DNA of 64,000 bases, taken from positions 9,971,001 through 10,035,000 of the forward strand of contig NC_056753.1 in the NCBI RefSeq assembly GCF_018687715.1. The letters are read 5' to 3'. The DNA comes from Carya illinoinensis (Eukaryota; Streptophyta; Magnoliopsida; Fagales; Juglandaceae). Under the pieces are notes generated by a model, which was not told where the DNA came from, ran no database searches, and saw nothing but the letters and a program-made list of their open reading frames with translations. Shown here piece after piece: positions 23,347 to 36,123 of the stretch. The position numbers and the translations under genes were made by a program. How positions within the stretch are numbered: the first letter of the stretch is position 1; every line of letters begins with the position of its first letter.

Positions 23347-26300
23347 TGTAACGCCCATGTCCTTGTTGTGAGACTTTTAGAAAAATGAGATGGGAATTAC
23401 TGATCCGTTAAAAACTTTTACTCTTTCCTTCCCAGGTTATGAAAGAGTCTAAGTTTAAAATAAAAATATAATCTATAACACTAAGAGAGAGTTTTGCAGC
23501 GAAAAAATTTAAATTAAAAATAAGTCTTTTTACAAAAATACAATTTCCTACGTTACATAAAACCCGCTTAGGCTGCTGTCGCTCTTCCCTTGGGTCATGT
23601 CTATCCTACTGCTTCTTCCTCACTTTGTCCCTGGGAGGGGGAAAGATATATAAAAACTAAAATGAGTCGAATACTCAGTAAGTATTATTTCATATAGTCA
23701 AAATATACTAATGTAAATTTTCAGTCATGCATTCACATTCAGCTACATACTTTACATAAAACATACATTTCATTTAAAACATTACAAGGTGAGGGTTTTC
23801 CTTAAAAAATATTTTCCTTTCATAAAACATTCCCACACCATGGACATACATGCATTCATTCATTCGTTTCACTTTCCTCTGATCGGTACATACTGTTACG
23901 CCTTGTGTATTTGGGGTTAGTTGTCTTTTGGACCTGATTTCACTCGTGACTGCGAGTTAGGAATCCCTCAGTCAGGAGGCAGCATTAGGTGCACTGCTAG
24001 TACTACTTACCCAGCATTGCAATCTACTCAGTCCTTTGGTACCCATTCATTCAGTCATGGACGTTATGTATTTTCATACATTAAACATTTAGTCCTTTTA
24101 GTCATTTTCTTTTCATTCATTCTTTTCAGTCTGTTCATTTCATAACCATCATTTAAAAACATAGCTTAAACTTTAACATTTAAAGCATCCTTTAAAATCA
24201 TAAACATGAGCATCATCATAAACATCAGTTCATATCATCCTTAAATATCAGTTCATGGCATCATTTAAAAATCCATTTCTTAGCCTCAGTGAAAGGACGT
24301 CATTTAAAAAAAAATTTCATCGTGTCACTTTAAATTTCATTTAAAAGCATTGAGCATAAACCATACTATTTCTTTTCACAAAAATAAGAACAATAGATAC
24401 TACATATAACATTCATTCACATGCATACAACTTATTACTTTGGGTGCATAAATAGGGGCTATCAAAGAAGGCCATTACATACATATACCTTTGAATATTA
24501 ATACTTAGCATACTTTAATAAAACATCCTTTCTTTTCCTTCATTGCATAAAAGAATATTTATAATAAAGGTTTTCATTTTTATTTCATATCATTTAGAAA
24601 ACTCTAGAAGAGTAAGAACATAATACTTACCTGGACTCCATGCTATTTCCATTGCATGCAATCCATTCATGTGCCTGTCAGATGGCAACTTGCATGCATA
24701 CATAACCTCACATCATTCATTTCCTCAAGTACATAACTTAAACTTAGAAAATACATAACTACTTCTGACTTGCACTTCTTTCATCCAGACATACTCTTCC
24801 ATCAATTTCCATTTTCTATGTTTTTCTTTATTACGTTTCCTCTTTCTCTTTCCTAACACTTGGCATTTTACTTCAAGTTCTTATCCTTCAAAATGAACCT
24901 TATTGATTCACTTTAAAGGCTAAGACACACAGTCACCTCAATCATTCTCTCTACATACCAAACCATCCATTTCGATGCATAACTTGGACCAACCAAATTA
25001 CACATCCAAACCTTAGCCCATACATACATTCCCTTCCTTTATGCATGTATAACCTAACCGACACATCACCGTAACCTTAATGATGTATAATACACAACTT
25101 TAAGCCAACCTTGAGGCTTAAACATCATGCACTTATGCTTAGGATAGATTATCCATTATATATGATAAATTTGTCTACCACATATGTTCAACCAAATCAC
25201 ACATGTACCTTACCCTTTTATCACCTAAGATCAACATAAAATCCACTAAAATGCCCAATTGTGCATACAAGTTTAGTATACAATGACATCAACACCCAAC
25301 TTGAATCCAACCAACACCTCACTATACATAGCACCTCTGACTACATAATTTTCCCGACACTTCACTTGACCCACATGACATTCAACCATGTAATGACTAC
25401 ATCGCCTCCAATCACTTTACATAGTTCATAGTTATGAACTGTACAGTGATCCCATCACCACACATGGCACCCGACAGTTTCAAAAACTGCATAGTGATCA
25501 CATCACTGTGCACAGTACTATCACATTACAACTCCACACCTAATCTTGTCACTTCACGATCACAACTTTGCTACTTTACAGCACATTGGCATATCACCAA
25601 CTACCTTACACTGCACAATACCCCATCACTTCATACTACCTTCAGCCACGACACTACACTGTAGTGCTTAACTCGTCAACTAGCCAGCCACAAAATACAC
25701 TTAACACTACAATATGGCCCATCACTTCAATAGACCACACTACACAACTACATAATCCTGCCATAAACTTTACATTCTACAGTCAATTCACAACCACACA
25801 ACATTGCCCAACACTTCATCTTACACAATCATAACTATGCAACCATCCCAACACTTCAAAAACACTACTACAACACAACTCCACAATTACCAGCGCAGCA
25901 CATCTAACAACATCAGTCCAATATCCACATCGCAACAGTATAATTCTTAGATAAAGAGGTTAGAAATTATACCATAGCAACATGTTGAGTGCTTGCAGTC
26001 TGGAAAGGTCCAGTGAAGTGGACTATGCACGTGCAAGGAGGAACCGATTGAGGCGCAACGGTCACTACCATGACCTTAAAATAGGGGCTATTTGGGTGGA
26101 GCTAGGGTTTGGAGGGCAACATGGTGGTGGTAGTTGGTGTTAGGGCTTCGAAGAACTGATTTGAGATGAAACTGAAGTGGGGAGATCGAACTGCAGAAGT
26201 GTTGAAGTTAAAGAGGCAACAACGACGTCGTGCAAGCAAGAAATGTTCCGTATTAAATAACTGGGTACTACGCACCGTTTCTTATGTTTTAAATAGGTGC

Positions 26301-27093
26301 TGCGCACCATTTTACAATAGAGTCCTTTTATTAGTCTGAAAACGCAGGTTTGGTATTTAATCCCAAACGGTACATACGTCTGTCATTTGGGTTTTACACT
26401 GTCAGGGTCAATTTAGTTAGTCTCAGTTCTGTTAGGAAATGAGAATGTCCTAAGGCACGGAAAGGGGAGTGGGAGGGCATCTGAACAATTCCTGGAAGGA
26501 TTCTCTGTAGTTGCTATTTTGTTTTGGAGGACAGGGAGCCCTCGAAGTTACTCCCGTAGCATTTCCATTGTCATTGTCCTTTCTTAGCATTTCTTCATAC
26601 AATTGCCGTGCATCCTGCATTCTCATAACAGTAACCATAATTCACCATTTCAATCATCTTTCCACCATTCACAGCACACAAGCATTCCTAATATCCACCA
26701 CTATCAATCCTAATATCTAGAACTACCAAGCTCTTAACAGTTGGTGGAGAGGGGGGGTCCTTAGCGGCTAGCTTGGCCGTATATTTTGGTGGGGTGTGTG
26801 TGGGTGCTGTGTTTATGGGGGCTGACCGTGGTAGTGGTGGATCAGGGTGGCTCGACTGCAAAGGGGCCTATGGTGGCGCTGGGGAGGAACGGTGGTGGCA
26901 AGGCTAACCCATGAGGGAAAAGGCTACAAACTTCGGGGAGGAGGGAGATCCATTGGGGTTAGGGGATGATCGATGATGGATCTATGGTGGGGGTAAGGCC
27001 ATGAGGCTTGACTAAGCTAGGCCTTCGTGCAGTGGTTTGCAGCAGTGTGATGGTGAAGAAAACCAAAAGGGAAGATGGAGAGGGCTTCAATCT

Positions 27094-27138
<45 letters not shown>

Positions 27139-28008
27139 CTGATGGTGTAGGGCAAGGTTGGTGAGGCCGTGAGGGTGGCGTCGTTGACTGGAGAGGGACA
27201 GGGTCTCTCGGTGGCGCATGATGGGTGTGGGAAGAAGGGAGGTCAAGGAGAGAGAAACCTATGGGTTCTTGGGGTTGGACTGTTGCGGGAGGAGATCGGG
27301 GTGGAAGGGATCGGTGAAGGGAAGGGTCGCCGGCAGGGTGGCAATCGGAGTTGTAGCGGTGAGTCAATCTGGCCACGGTCGAGCTAGGCTACGATGGAGC
27401 GAGGGCTACAGTGGGGGGAAAAGAATTAGGGGAGACAAGTTGATGGGGAAGGAGAGAGAGGGAGAAGAAAAAGTTAGGGTTTTAATCTAGGCCATTCATT
27501 TTAGGGTTTCTAATTTGATCTAAGGATGGATATTTAAACACTCAAAAATAATTAACTAAGAAATAGATAAAATGAAATAAAATGCAATGTGATTAAATTA
27601 AAAAAAATCAAACTTTGTTTTATAAAATCACAAAGCACTATTTTCATCATAAAAAATAAAGTTATCTAAATAATAAGAGAAATAAAACCATCTAAGTAAA
27701 TAGAGTTTTTAACGTAAAATGAAATATTAAATATCATATAATATTCTTAAAGAAATAAAATTTTCTAAACTATAATATTTTTAGGGCTTCACAATATAAA
27801 AAGGCTGACTTTAAAAATTAGGTTTGGTTCAATAATATAAAAAATACCACTTTTTTTATAGTAATTTTGGCCATTTAAAATATTTCAAAGATTTTAAAAC
27901 ACTGGGATCCATTTAAAAATTACCCCTATATTTAAAAACACAACTTTGATATTTAAAACTGTCAACGTGAAACTCATGACAGTCGAGACAAAGGAGTGGT
28001 TGTTCACA
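23347..28008 (-). mobile_element. Large solo-LTR-like unit (family C)
   Basis: The unit starts TGTAACGCCCATG on the plus strand and ends GGTTGTTCACA, so both strands begin TG and end CA. Family A LTR sequence breaks at 23346 (GGTCAAAATC) and resumes at about 28009 (ATATCAAAATATTACAC), which brackets the insertion. Flanks AAATC and AGATA could be a decayed target duplication. Inside are an ATACTCAGTAAGTAT phrase near 23674, CACTGCACA-type repeats (25400-25950), a GC-rich segment with short proline-rich frames (26950-27490) and an AG microsatellite. That composition is typical of a gypsy LTR read on the minus strand. No polyprotein is present. Confidence 0.45.
27098..27137. repeat. (AG)n microsatellite
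   Basis: About 20 AG units inside the family C unit; it generates spurious Ser-Leu repeat frames on the minus strand. Confidence 0.95.
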
Positions 28009-29662
28009 AGATATCAAAATATTACACACGGTCTAGATTATCATCCAGAAGGACCTCTTCATACATAAACTAACTTTTAACCTATTAAATGACCACAAAA
28101 ATCAACATAAATTATACCTAAAGAAATGAGACTCGAATAGGAACAACATTTTTGAACGATACTTTGTGATGAAATACTTATAAGAGCATCAAACAATTCG
28201 TGCAAAGTAAGCTAGAAAATCTATCCGAGAGTTTCTCTCCAAGAAAAGGGTTGGAAAGTGACCAAATAAAAAGGGAAAGGACCTGGAAGGCTCTTAAACA
28301 TCTGGAGGGTGATATGAGGGGTATGAATGAAATTATGCTATATTTTTTTGTTGAACCAAACTCTACTCATCTCAAACCAATCATTAATGGGACCCACTAC
28401 TTTTTTAATCTTCCATAAAACGTTAAATACATCTCAACCTGTTTTATACATTTCAACCTAAAAAGTTAAATCTATCTCAATGGGACCCACAAAATAATAC
28501 TATTCACAACTCAACTCAATTTATCTCCACATCCAAACGTAACCTAATGGTGGTGTCAGCCAAAACCAGCCCATGATTTTCTGCCACAAGCTGCCGTGTG
28601 AGAGGGAGTGGTGAGGTGGCCCTTGGCCTTTCCATCATACACTATTTGGGACTGCTTTGGGCAATGATAGGGCTACCATGGCAGGGAGTAAAATTTCTCC
28701 ACAAGCCTTGCCTTGGTGGCTCAATTTCTTGGGCCTTAACTGAATGAGCTTCCATTTAGGGTTTCAATGAGGGTTTCTATCAAGCCCAGATCTAATTTCT
28801 CTTCTTCCAATAAAATTTTCAAAGTTTAAAAGAATAAATAATGATGTAATAACATGAATTTGAGTGGTTAATAGTCTGTGTAAGTGATTTAATTAAGTGA
28901 TCAAATACTAAGCTAAAACTGGGTTGATTTACGGTTTGGAGGCAAACTTTGGGGTTTTGGGAAACCATTTGGGGTTTTGGTTTTCACCAAGTTTTTGGGG
29001 CTTCAATTGGATTCCAAGTATTTCAAATTTCACTAGGGTTGAAACTCTTTTTGGTTTGGCTCAAATTGGATGGTTGGATATAATAGGATTTTGAAGTGGC
29101 ATGATCACAAATCTTGATTTCCTTCACTTCTCATCTCATGTCATGGTTTCTCTTGATGCCAAGTGTCCAATACTATTCATTAAGTGTGGCTAAGATCTTT
29201 CCAAGTGTCTAAAAAAACTTCTCTAACCTAATTTAGACATTCCACAATATGATTTTGAAAATACAAATCTAGGTGCTAATACCAAGGCTACCATTCACTT
29301 TGAAAAAATGTGAGAATAACTTTACACCATAAAATTTGAAATACTCATATGAAACTAGAAGCATACTTTGTTTCAAAAAATTCAACTCCTAAGTGTCTTG
29401 AACAATTCAAAATGCATTTTTGAACAAGTGTTATTCCGAAAATAAAAATGGTTTTATTGCGCCATAAAATCCTAAATATTCCTGAGACTAATGGCGTAGA
29501 CTGTTTCTCATTCTTATGCTTCTAAATACTTCAAGTAAATAAAATCATGTTTCTAGTGCCATAGTGAGTAGCAAAAATGAATATGTTGACAAACTAAAAC
29601 CTAAAGCAATTAGGTTGATTTATGAAAACTTTCTGGTTTCAAAGAGATTCCTAAAGCCCACA
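28009..29662 (-). repeat. Second family A LTR, segment 2
   Basis: Collinear with 2320-3690, except for the extra sequence at about 28334-28556. It stops at the CACTA transposon junction, about 40 bp short of the expected LTR terminus. Confidence 0.75.
28334..28556. mobile_element. Possible MITE inside family A LTR
   Basis: The segment is absent at the corresponding place in the LTR at 2247-3716. It holds two copies of a TGGGACCCAC word and ends CATCCAAACGTAACC, a GTTTGGATG-type terminus common in plant MITEs. The left terminus is not clearly its inverted repeat, so the element may be truncated or misdelimited. Confidence 0.4.
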
Positions 29663-29691
29663 CACTACAAGAAATATGACCTTTTGCAACG
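29663..29691 (+). repeat. Left terminal inverted repeat of CACTA element
   Basis: CACTACAAGAAAT followed by ATGACCTTTTGCAACG; it pairs with 40652-40680 with small gaps. Confidence 0.85.
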
Positions 29692-29950
29692 TTTTTTATT
29701 TTGTTGCAATTGAAATCGCTGCAATAGGTAGCTTTTTGCAGTGAAATTAAAATTGTTGTAACATTTTCACATCAATATAGGATTTAAAACTGGGTTAGAT
29801 TAACTTTATTTTTTTGTAGCGATTTATTACTTATGAGCAGCGAAAATATGCTTTGCAATAGGAAAAAATTTGTTGTAGCAGGATAATCTCATTGCTATTG
29901 GGTCTTGGCGCCAAATCATAAGGGCACTTTAATTTTTCCTCCCGAAATTA

Positions 29951-30280
29951 TATGCCCACTCTATTACCGAGTACCCCTTCTCCTCCACTTCGACGTTCTT
30001 ACCATTTCTCCTACCAAGTACTACCCAGGTCACCCACTTTGAGAATCACGGCTTGGATAACCTCCCTCGTCGACTACGTCCCAAACCCTAGATTCTCTCC
30101 TCCACTTCATTTTCCTTCCATGGAAGTTACGTTCGTTGTTTCCTCCCCATACGAGCTCTATTTGTGGGTGATTACTATCAGAGTGATTTTCACACTGATT
30201 TCTACCTTGAAGTTGAAGTTGACATTGTCGAGCCTGACTCTTGGGTTACCCCATTCTGTCACCACATGTATCTCTGCAAT

Positions 30281-30284
<4 letters not shown>
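29951..30284 (+). other. GC-richer segment, possible captured exon
   Basis: Locally higher GC than its surroundings, with overlapping open frames, for example LEVEVDIVEPDSWVTPF near 30190-30250. I recognise no protein family. It precedes a CT microsatellite as in a 5' UTR/first-exon arrangement, but this is only suggestive. Confidence 0.2.

Positions 30285-30326
<42 letters not shown>
30285..30326. repeat. (TC)n microsatellite
   Basis: About 21 TC units. Confidence 0.95.
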
Positions 30327-30330
<4 letters not shown>

Positions 30331-30418
30331 TGAGCTTCTTGCTTTACAAATATGGTAGCTTTTTGTTTGTAGACTATTGATCGGTGTTTGAATTTGAAAG
30401 CATCTCCTTTCTTGCACA

Positions 30419-30421
<3 letters not shown>

Positions 30422-30452
<31 letters not shown>
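30422..30452. repeat. (TA)n microsatellite
   Basis: About 15 TA units. Confidence 0.95.
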
Positions 30453-30454
<2 letters not shown>

Positions 30455-33400
30455 GCATTTTGGCTAAGTGTTGATGTTGGTATAAGGATGTTCATAATCT
30501 TTGGGTGATAGTTTTAATTTGTGTGTCCTACGATTGACTGATTTTTGCTTGAAATCCCTACTTGGTCTCTTTATCCATCGAGAATGCAACTGATATTGTA
30601 TACAGAAAAAGCCCCATTTACCCCCACAATAGACTGCATGTCTATCTCTGCACTGTGAAAAAAGTTATGGCCTTGTTCCATAAAATGGCGTTTAAAGAAA
30701 TGAACCATCAGAATCCCTAAATTCATGTCATAAGTGCTCACCTACCTAAATTATCATACCAAATAATTTACTCTAATTTATTGGTTAGGCTACCACTAAA
30801 TGGAAGGTAAATGATAATTATAATATGAAATGAAGACTACTGTCTGTAGTAATACTAACTAGGACAATGTACATCTCTTGATCAATAGCAGACCCATTTC
30901 TCTAGAAATGTCAAAATGATACGGAATGAGGCAATATAATTGATAGAAAAAGAAAGAGGAATAAACTATAACACACACACACACATATATAAACTGGTAT
31001 TTAATTTTTCCTTATTTAATAACAAATTAAGGAGGTAGGAAATGGAGTTCTACCCTGGAACTTTTGAAGGAAATTTCGATGTAGCATCGTATGCTTCATT
31101 AGTCGTCTGACTTTAAGGCCACAAATTTTGAAGGAATCCTTGGGATGCAGGGTTGTCATAATATACCAAGATTATTTTGTGATCTTCTCTCTCCCAACTT
31201 CTAATTAGTATTATTATTTTCCTTATTTCCGGCTTCATGACTCTCAGTATTATGGCTGTGAGCTGCAGCAATATCAAGTTTCTTTCCTAATTTCGCAGCT
31301 AACAAAAGTCACTACTACTACTGCAGACTCCTCATGTACAACGAGACGTACAATCGTTTATAACTTCAAAAAATGAGATATTTATTTATAATTTCTAATT
31401 ATAATCTCAATTTCATTTTCAAGGTCAAATATTGCCAATGTTTCAAAGCAAATGGAAATATATTAATAGTCAATGTCGGTTTCATTTTCTCAACTATTTT
31501 TTATTTTCTTTCTAAATGTCAACCATAGAAAAAAATGTATATTATATATTAGAGATCAGGAGACACAAAAGTCAAACAAATTCAGCAATAAATTATTACA
31601 TTAAACCCATGGAGTACTGAAGCAATGTGAATATATATATATATATATAAGTTAGTAGTCATGTTAGTTTTTGTAATATCATATTCAACAATTTCAATGG
31701 GTTCTTTGCATTACATATATTGCCTTAATTCTCTCCTAAATTCCCAATACCATGTTCATGAGGAACTTAATTACAAACTATGATCATTCTAATTATAATA
31801 TTGTGCCTTCCTTAGTTTTTTTAACTCCTCACTTTCATGCCTCTCCTCATTGTCCATACAAGCATATTTGGGGAATCCGATTAGCCCCCCCGGGGTGCTA
31901 TTTTTCTTTACTTTTCTCATAGAAAAGTTTTTAGCCTATCTCTCTCAAATTATATGCAAAATCAGTTTTCCTTCAAATGTTGGTGTAGTCAATTATTATT
32001 AAAATAAATTTATGCTGCAAATACAGTAGGACTCCACATTCAAAACAGCACATTCCAAAGCAAAAATGCATGTCAACAGTACCTTGAAGGAACAAATAGA
32101 TTTATTGAGAATTAAACAGTGATAAGTAAGTAACATATGAAGCTAGTATATTGTTTATATAATTGGAAATAATTATTGTGTGGGATATACATGATAGAGT
32201 GACACCTCATCAATTATGGTTTAGCTCATGTATGTAAAACTATTTATTATACAAGCTTAAGGGAAGAAACTTGAGCACTTCAATTCACCAATCCAAAGAA
32301 TTGAGATTTATCTGTTTTCATCCCTTAAAAATTATTTATCATACTAAGCCTTTAGTTTCTTAAAATTAAGGGAAGTAGTAGGTAAACTTTTCACTATTTA
32401 TACTCCAATTACCTAAAGTCACTGAAGTAAAAATTCTAAATGTTTTCTTAGTCTAGAACTATGAGGTTTCGCCAAGCACTTTACCTATGAGCATACAGAT
32501 AGATTAATATTTTTGGGAGTTGACTTCAAATTATCAATTTATATATCCTTGAAAATTGCATGAGTAGATTGTGTAAATAAATATTGTAGATGATGTAGTT
32601 GTTTGTGTCCAGTTGTGTATACTGTGTTGTGGATTATGTCCAGGTGTTTTGGTGGCCTCTAGTGACAGATAGTGTACTGATATTCTTTTCTTTTCTTTCT
32701 TCTATTTTTGTTTTAGTCAATGTCTTTCTTTTAATGGTTAATGTATGCCAATGGACTTGCTGAAAATAAGAATCTCAGCTTGTTGGAACAATCTTCCTGA
32801 GACTGTCATGACTGGATATTTTCACAGCTTGCCTTTCAGACGTAGTTCATGTACTCTTAGTTTTGTAGCTACCACATTTCTGTGTTTGACAAGGCTTTTA
32901 GCATATTTGCCAAGATGGTGCCTCAAAGTTTCTTTATCAATATTTCATTTTAAAGTTAAATACTAAAATAGCCATTGTGGTTTGCCCATTAAATAGAATC
33001 CCTGAACTTTAATTTTTAACTTTTTACTCCCTAAACTTTTAACTTTGATCAAATCAATCATTCTGCTAATATAGCCACATCGAAACCAAGTCACCAGCAT
33101 TTTGGTTGACATGCTGATCCTGTGGCTATTGGTCAATTTGTTTCTTAAAAGCCAGCTTGACTTGGTGAAATTGGTAGCCTCATTATGTTTTGCAAGAGTC
33201 TCATGCTTTTTTAATGTGGATTCACTGCTTAAATATGTAGTTGGGTGTGTAACCAAGTGGAGGGAAGGTAGAAACATGAAGAATTCATGCTATCTCCTAC
33301 TTGAAGAGGTGAGATGATTTTCTGTCTCGTTAGCTTTGGTTTCGAGTATTTTGAGATTGTGAAAAGTACTTTTAATAGTTTAAAAGTTTTTTTTTTTTTT

Positions 33401-34983
33401 TAACAACAAACATAGTCAAGCATTTTCTTTAATAGCATTAAATTTGAACTTTTTTTAAAAAAATTCCACCAACAAGACTAAAGTGACGTACCAAAGGGTC
33501 ACTATTTGATGGGTAACTCTTATATATCTTAAGTCCAAGTTTCACTAAATTTGGGGTATAGAATTCCCAAAAATTGCCTAATAAACAATATTAGCTTTGA
33601 AGTTATCAACAAATTACCCTTTGAAATTCGCTCTAAAAAATCAAATTACTTGTAATGTTTCTATCTATTATAATGTTTCTGTCTATTATATCATAGGACA
33701 CATATATAAACTATTGCACATTTGAAAGGTCCACAAAGGATTCAAGCTGTGCATAAAAGCCACACTGATATTAGAAGATGATTTTTGCTATTATTCTCAT
33801 TTTCTCATACTGTGCTATTACAATCTGTTTTCATATTTATAGACATCTTTTAATATCTAAATCAAATCTACTCTCCACTCATTGCATGACATCTGTCTAA
33901 TATTCCTTCATTCTCTCACAAGCCAATATTCTAGAATGTGACCAGACTTATTGGTCCTGAAAATGCTCGACTGGAATGAATGTCTTTTCTAAATTGTGTT
34001 GAGTCGTTGCAGCAGAATGTGTTGCCTAAATAGTTTGGGATTTATATTGGGAGGTTTTGTGCATTATGTTTTGTATTTCCTTAGATTTTTCTTTCATGCC
34101 AAGTTGATGATTGTGCCTTTATTGTTGGGTTAGTTTCACTTAGTTTTTGCTTCTGTCATTGATTGAGTTCCTGTGTTTTAGTAATTTCTTTTATCTCCCA
34201 TAGGATATAAATCTGAAACCATTTATGTAATTTATTGGCTTGGAAACTCAATCAATACTTTAATACAAAGCCTTTATAGTATACATTACTAATGCTTTTG
34301 CATGGGCTTGAATTACTTAGGGATAATTGGTTATAACTTACGAGATTACAATGTGATTATTGTTTGCTAATTCACTAGAAGAGAAATGCACATATGTAGT
34401 GTTAAGTTCATGTGGAGCAACTTAATTGTTAAAAATAATTAATCTCTGCTTCTAATTAGTTGTGCTAATTGTGAAGAAGTTTTGTATATGTAAAGTACAA
34501 CCACTCCTAACCTTAAGCCTTTGTCATCGTAGCCTCATCTAAACACCCTTGTTGAACCCTAATCGAAGTATCAATAGAAGGCACAAACCATAAGCACAAG
34601 AGATCTAGAAAGATCTACACAACTTAGTGTCAAATTCCTATTGTGAATTCTCTAAGTGTTTTCTTAAGTTCTACTAAGAATTTCTTCATTTCTTCTTACA
34701 CAAGACTCCACCATTTAATCCTCTCATATGCTCATGATTAAACCTATTCAGTAACTAGATAATTGATCCCAAATAGAAGCAAAGTAGAAAATAATTTCAT
34801 TCTGCAGTAGAGGAAATAATTCAGCAATAAATCAGTAGATTTAATACTCGGTTCTTTTAAAATTTCAGCCTCTTATTTTTCATTTTCTCTTCCTTTATTC
34901 CATCCCTACAACTCAAAGCCCCCATTCTTTTTTTTATTGCAATTTTCATGCATTGCTAATTGGTATTAGATATAGTTAGTCAA

Positions 34984-35023
<40 letters not shown>

Positions 35024-36081
35024 ATCATTATGAAAACTGATTTAAGTTCATATTATAAAAACTTATATCGTACTTCTTTTATTTTATTCGTATTTCATTT
35101 GTCTGTTTGTCATTAATGGAGGAAGAGGATTCCTTACACATCACTCCATGTTTTTTATTTTTGACATTAATGGATTGTTTCGATGTTAACACCTTTTAAT
35201 CAAGTGAATTATTTTGTTCCCTTGTTATTAATGCAGTACCTCAGGTTCAACAGTATTGACTTTGATTATCAACCTGTCTGGCTAAGCTTCAGATCCTAAT
35301 GGTAAGACCTTCCTCTCCATTTAATGGATTGTTCTAGGATCTAAGCACTTGCATTTATTTGCTAATTTGTGCATGTTTATGCCTTGTATATTAGTCCAAC
35401 TTATTAAAAAATTTTTTTTCTAACTTAGAATTCTCTAGACCATACAATAAGGGTAAGTGTGTAGCTTACAACTTTTTGCTATTAAATCTTCTTTATTGTA
35501 AGTACTGAGTTGAGAAGACAAGCCATTATTGGTTAAGATTCATTGATATTTTCTGTTATATTTACTTCTATTGCATGGATTGCAAACTGTACAAGTTTGA
35601 TTAAAACACTGTGGTTGGATCCATATTTGGTGGTGTAAACTGTTTTTTTTATTAAAACACAAATTAAGTCTTTCATGGAACCAATATGGTATGTTCTCCC
35701 CCATTTTCTTTTGCAAGCAAGCCTAACCATTTTGTTTTTTAGACATGATTGACTGCATGATTCTGGAACCTTTTTTTTAAGGTTATTTAATCAATTAAGT
35801 TTTAGTATTTAAAAGAGTCCTTTGCAAGCCACTCATGCATTGCCGTGATGCTGATACAGTTATAATTACTTGACTATGTAAAGCTATAACTTCTTTTCTC
35901 CTATGTGCGCAAGGGTCATATATTATGTTTTTTTTATGAAGAAAAAAGAGAAATCATTAGTTGATTTCTTTGTTCTTTTTTGTTGCAGATTTGGTTTAAT
36001 TAAAGATTACAATGTGTTAAGATGGCAATTGTATTCCTTTTTATGGTCATGGAAATGGCTTAAACAGTGTGATCATTGAAA
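30453..36081. other. CACTA interior, no gene recognised
   Basis: AT-rich sequence with scattered short open frames that I do not support as genes. An (AT)n run lies at 34987-35017. Acceptor-like TTGCAG or TGCAG words followed by short non-AT stretches (for example near 35233 and 35985) might be decayed exons, but no protein family is recognisable. A segment near 32955-33100 has phrases such as CCCTGAACTTTAA typical of dispersed plant repeats. Confidence 0.5.
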
Positions 36082-36123
36082 GTTGCTTGGATCAATAATT
36101 AAAAAATTATTGATCCAAGCAAC
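36082..36123. repeat. Perfect hairpin, 19-bp arms, AAAA loop
   Basis: Left arm GTTGCTTGGATCAATAATT (36082-36100), loop AAAA, right arm its exact reverse complement (36105-36123). Confidence 0.95.

Noticed and set aside
26450..26638. 62-codon minus-strand frame in the family C unit
   Set aside because: No recognisable domain, no conserved counterpart in the window, and it lies in probable LTR sequence.
30164..30358. Reading frames ending in Ser-Leu repeats before 30358
   Set aside because: The repeats come from a TC microsatellite; the remainder matches no family I recognise, so I list only a low-confidence GC-richer segment.
32955..33100. CCCTGAACTTTAA-type phrases as a distinct transposon
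   Set aside because: Typical of dispersed plant repeat fragments, but no ends or duplications can be defined.
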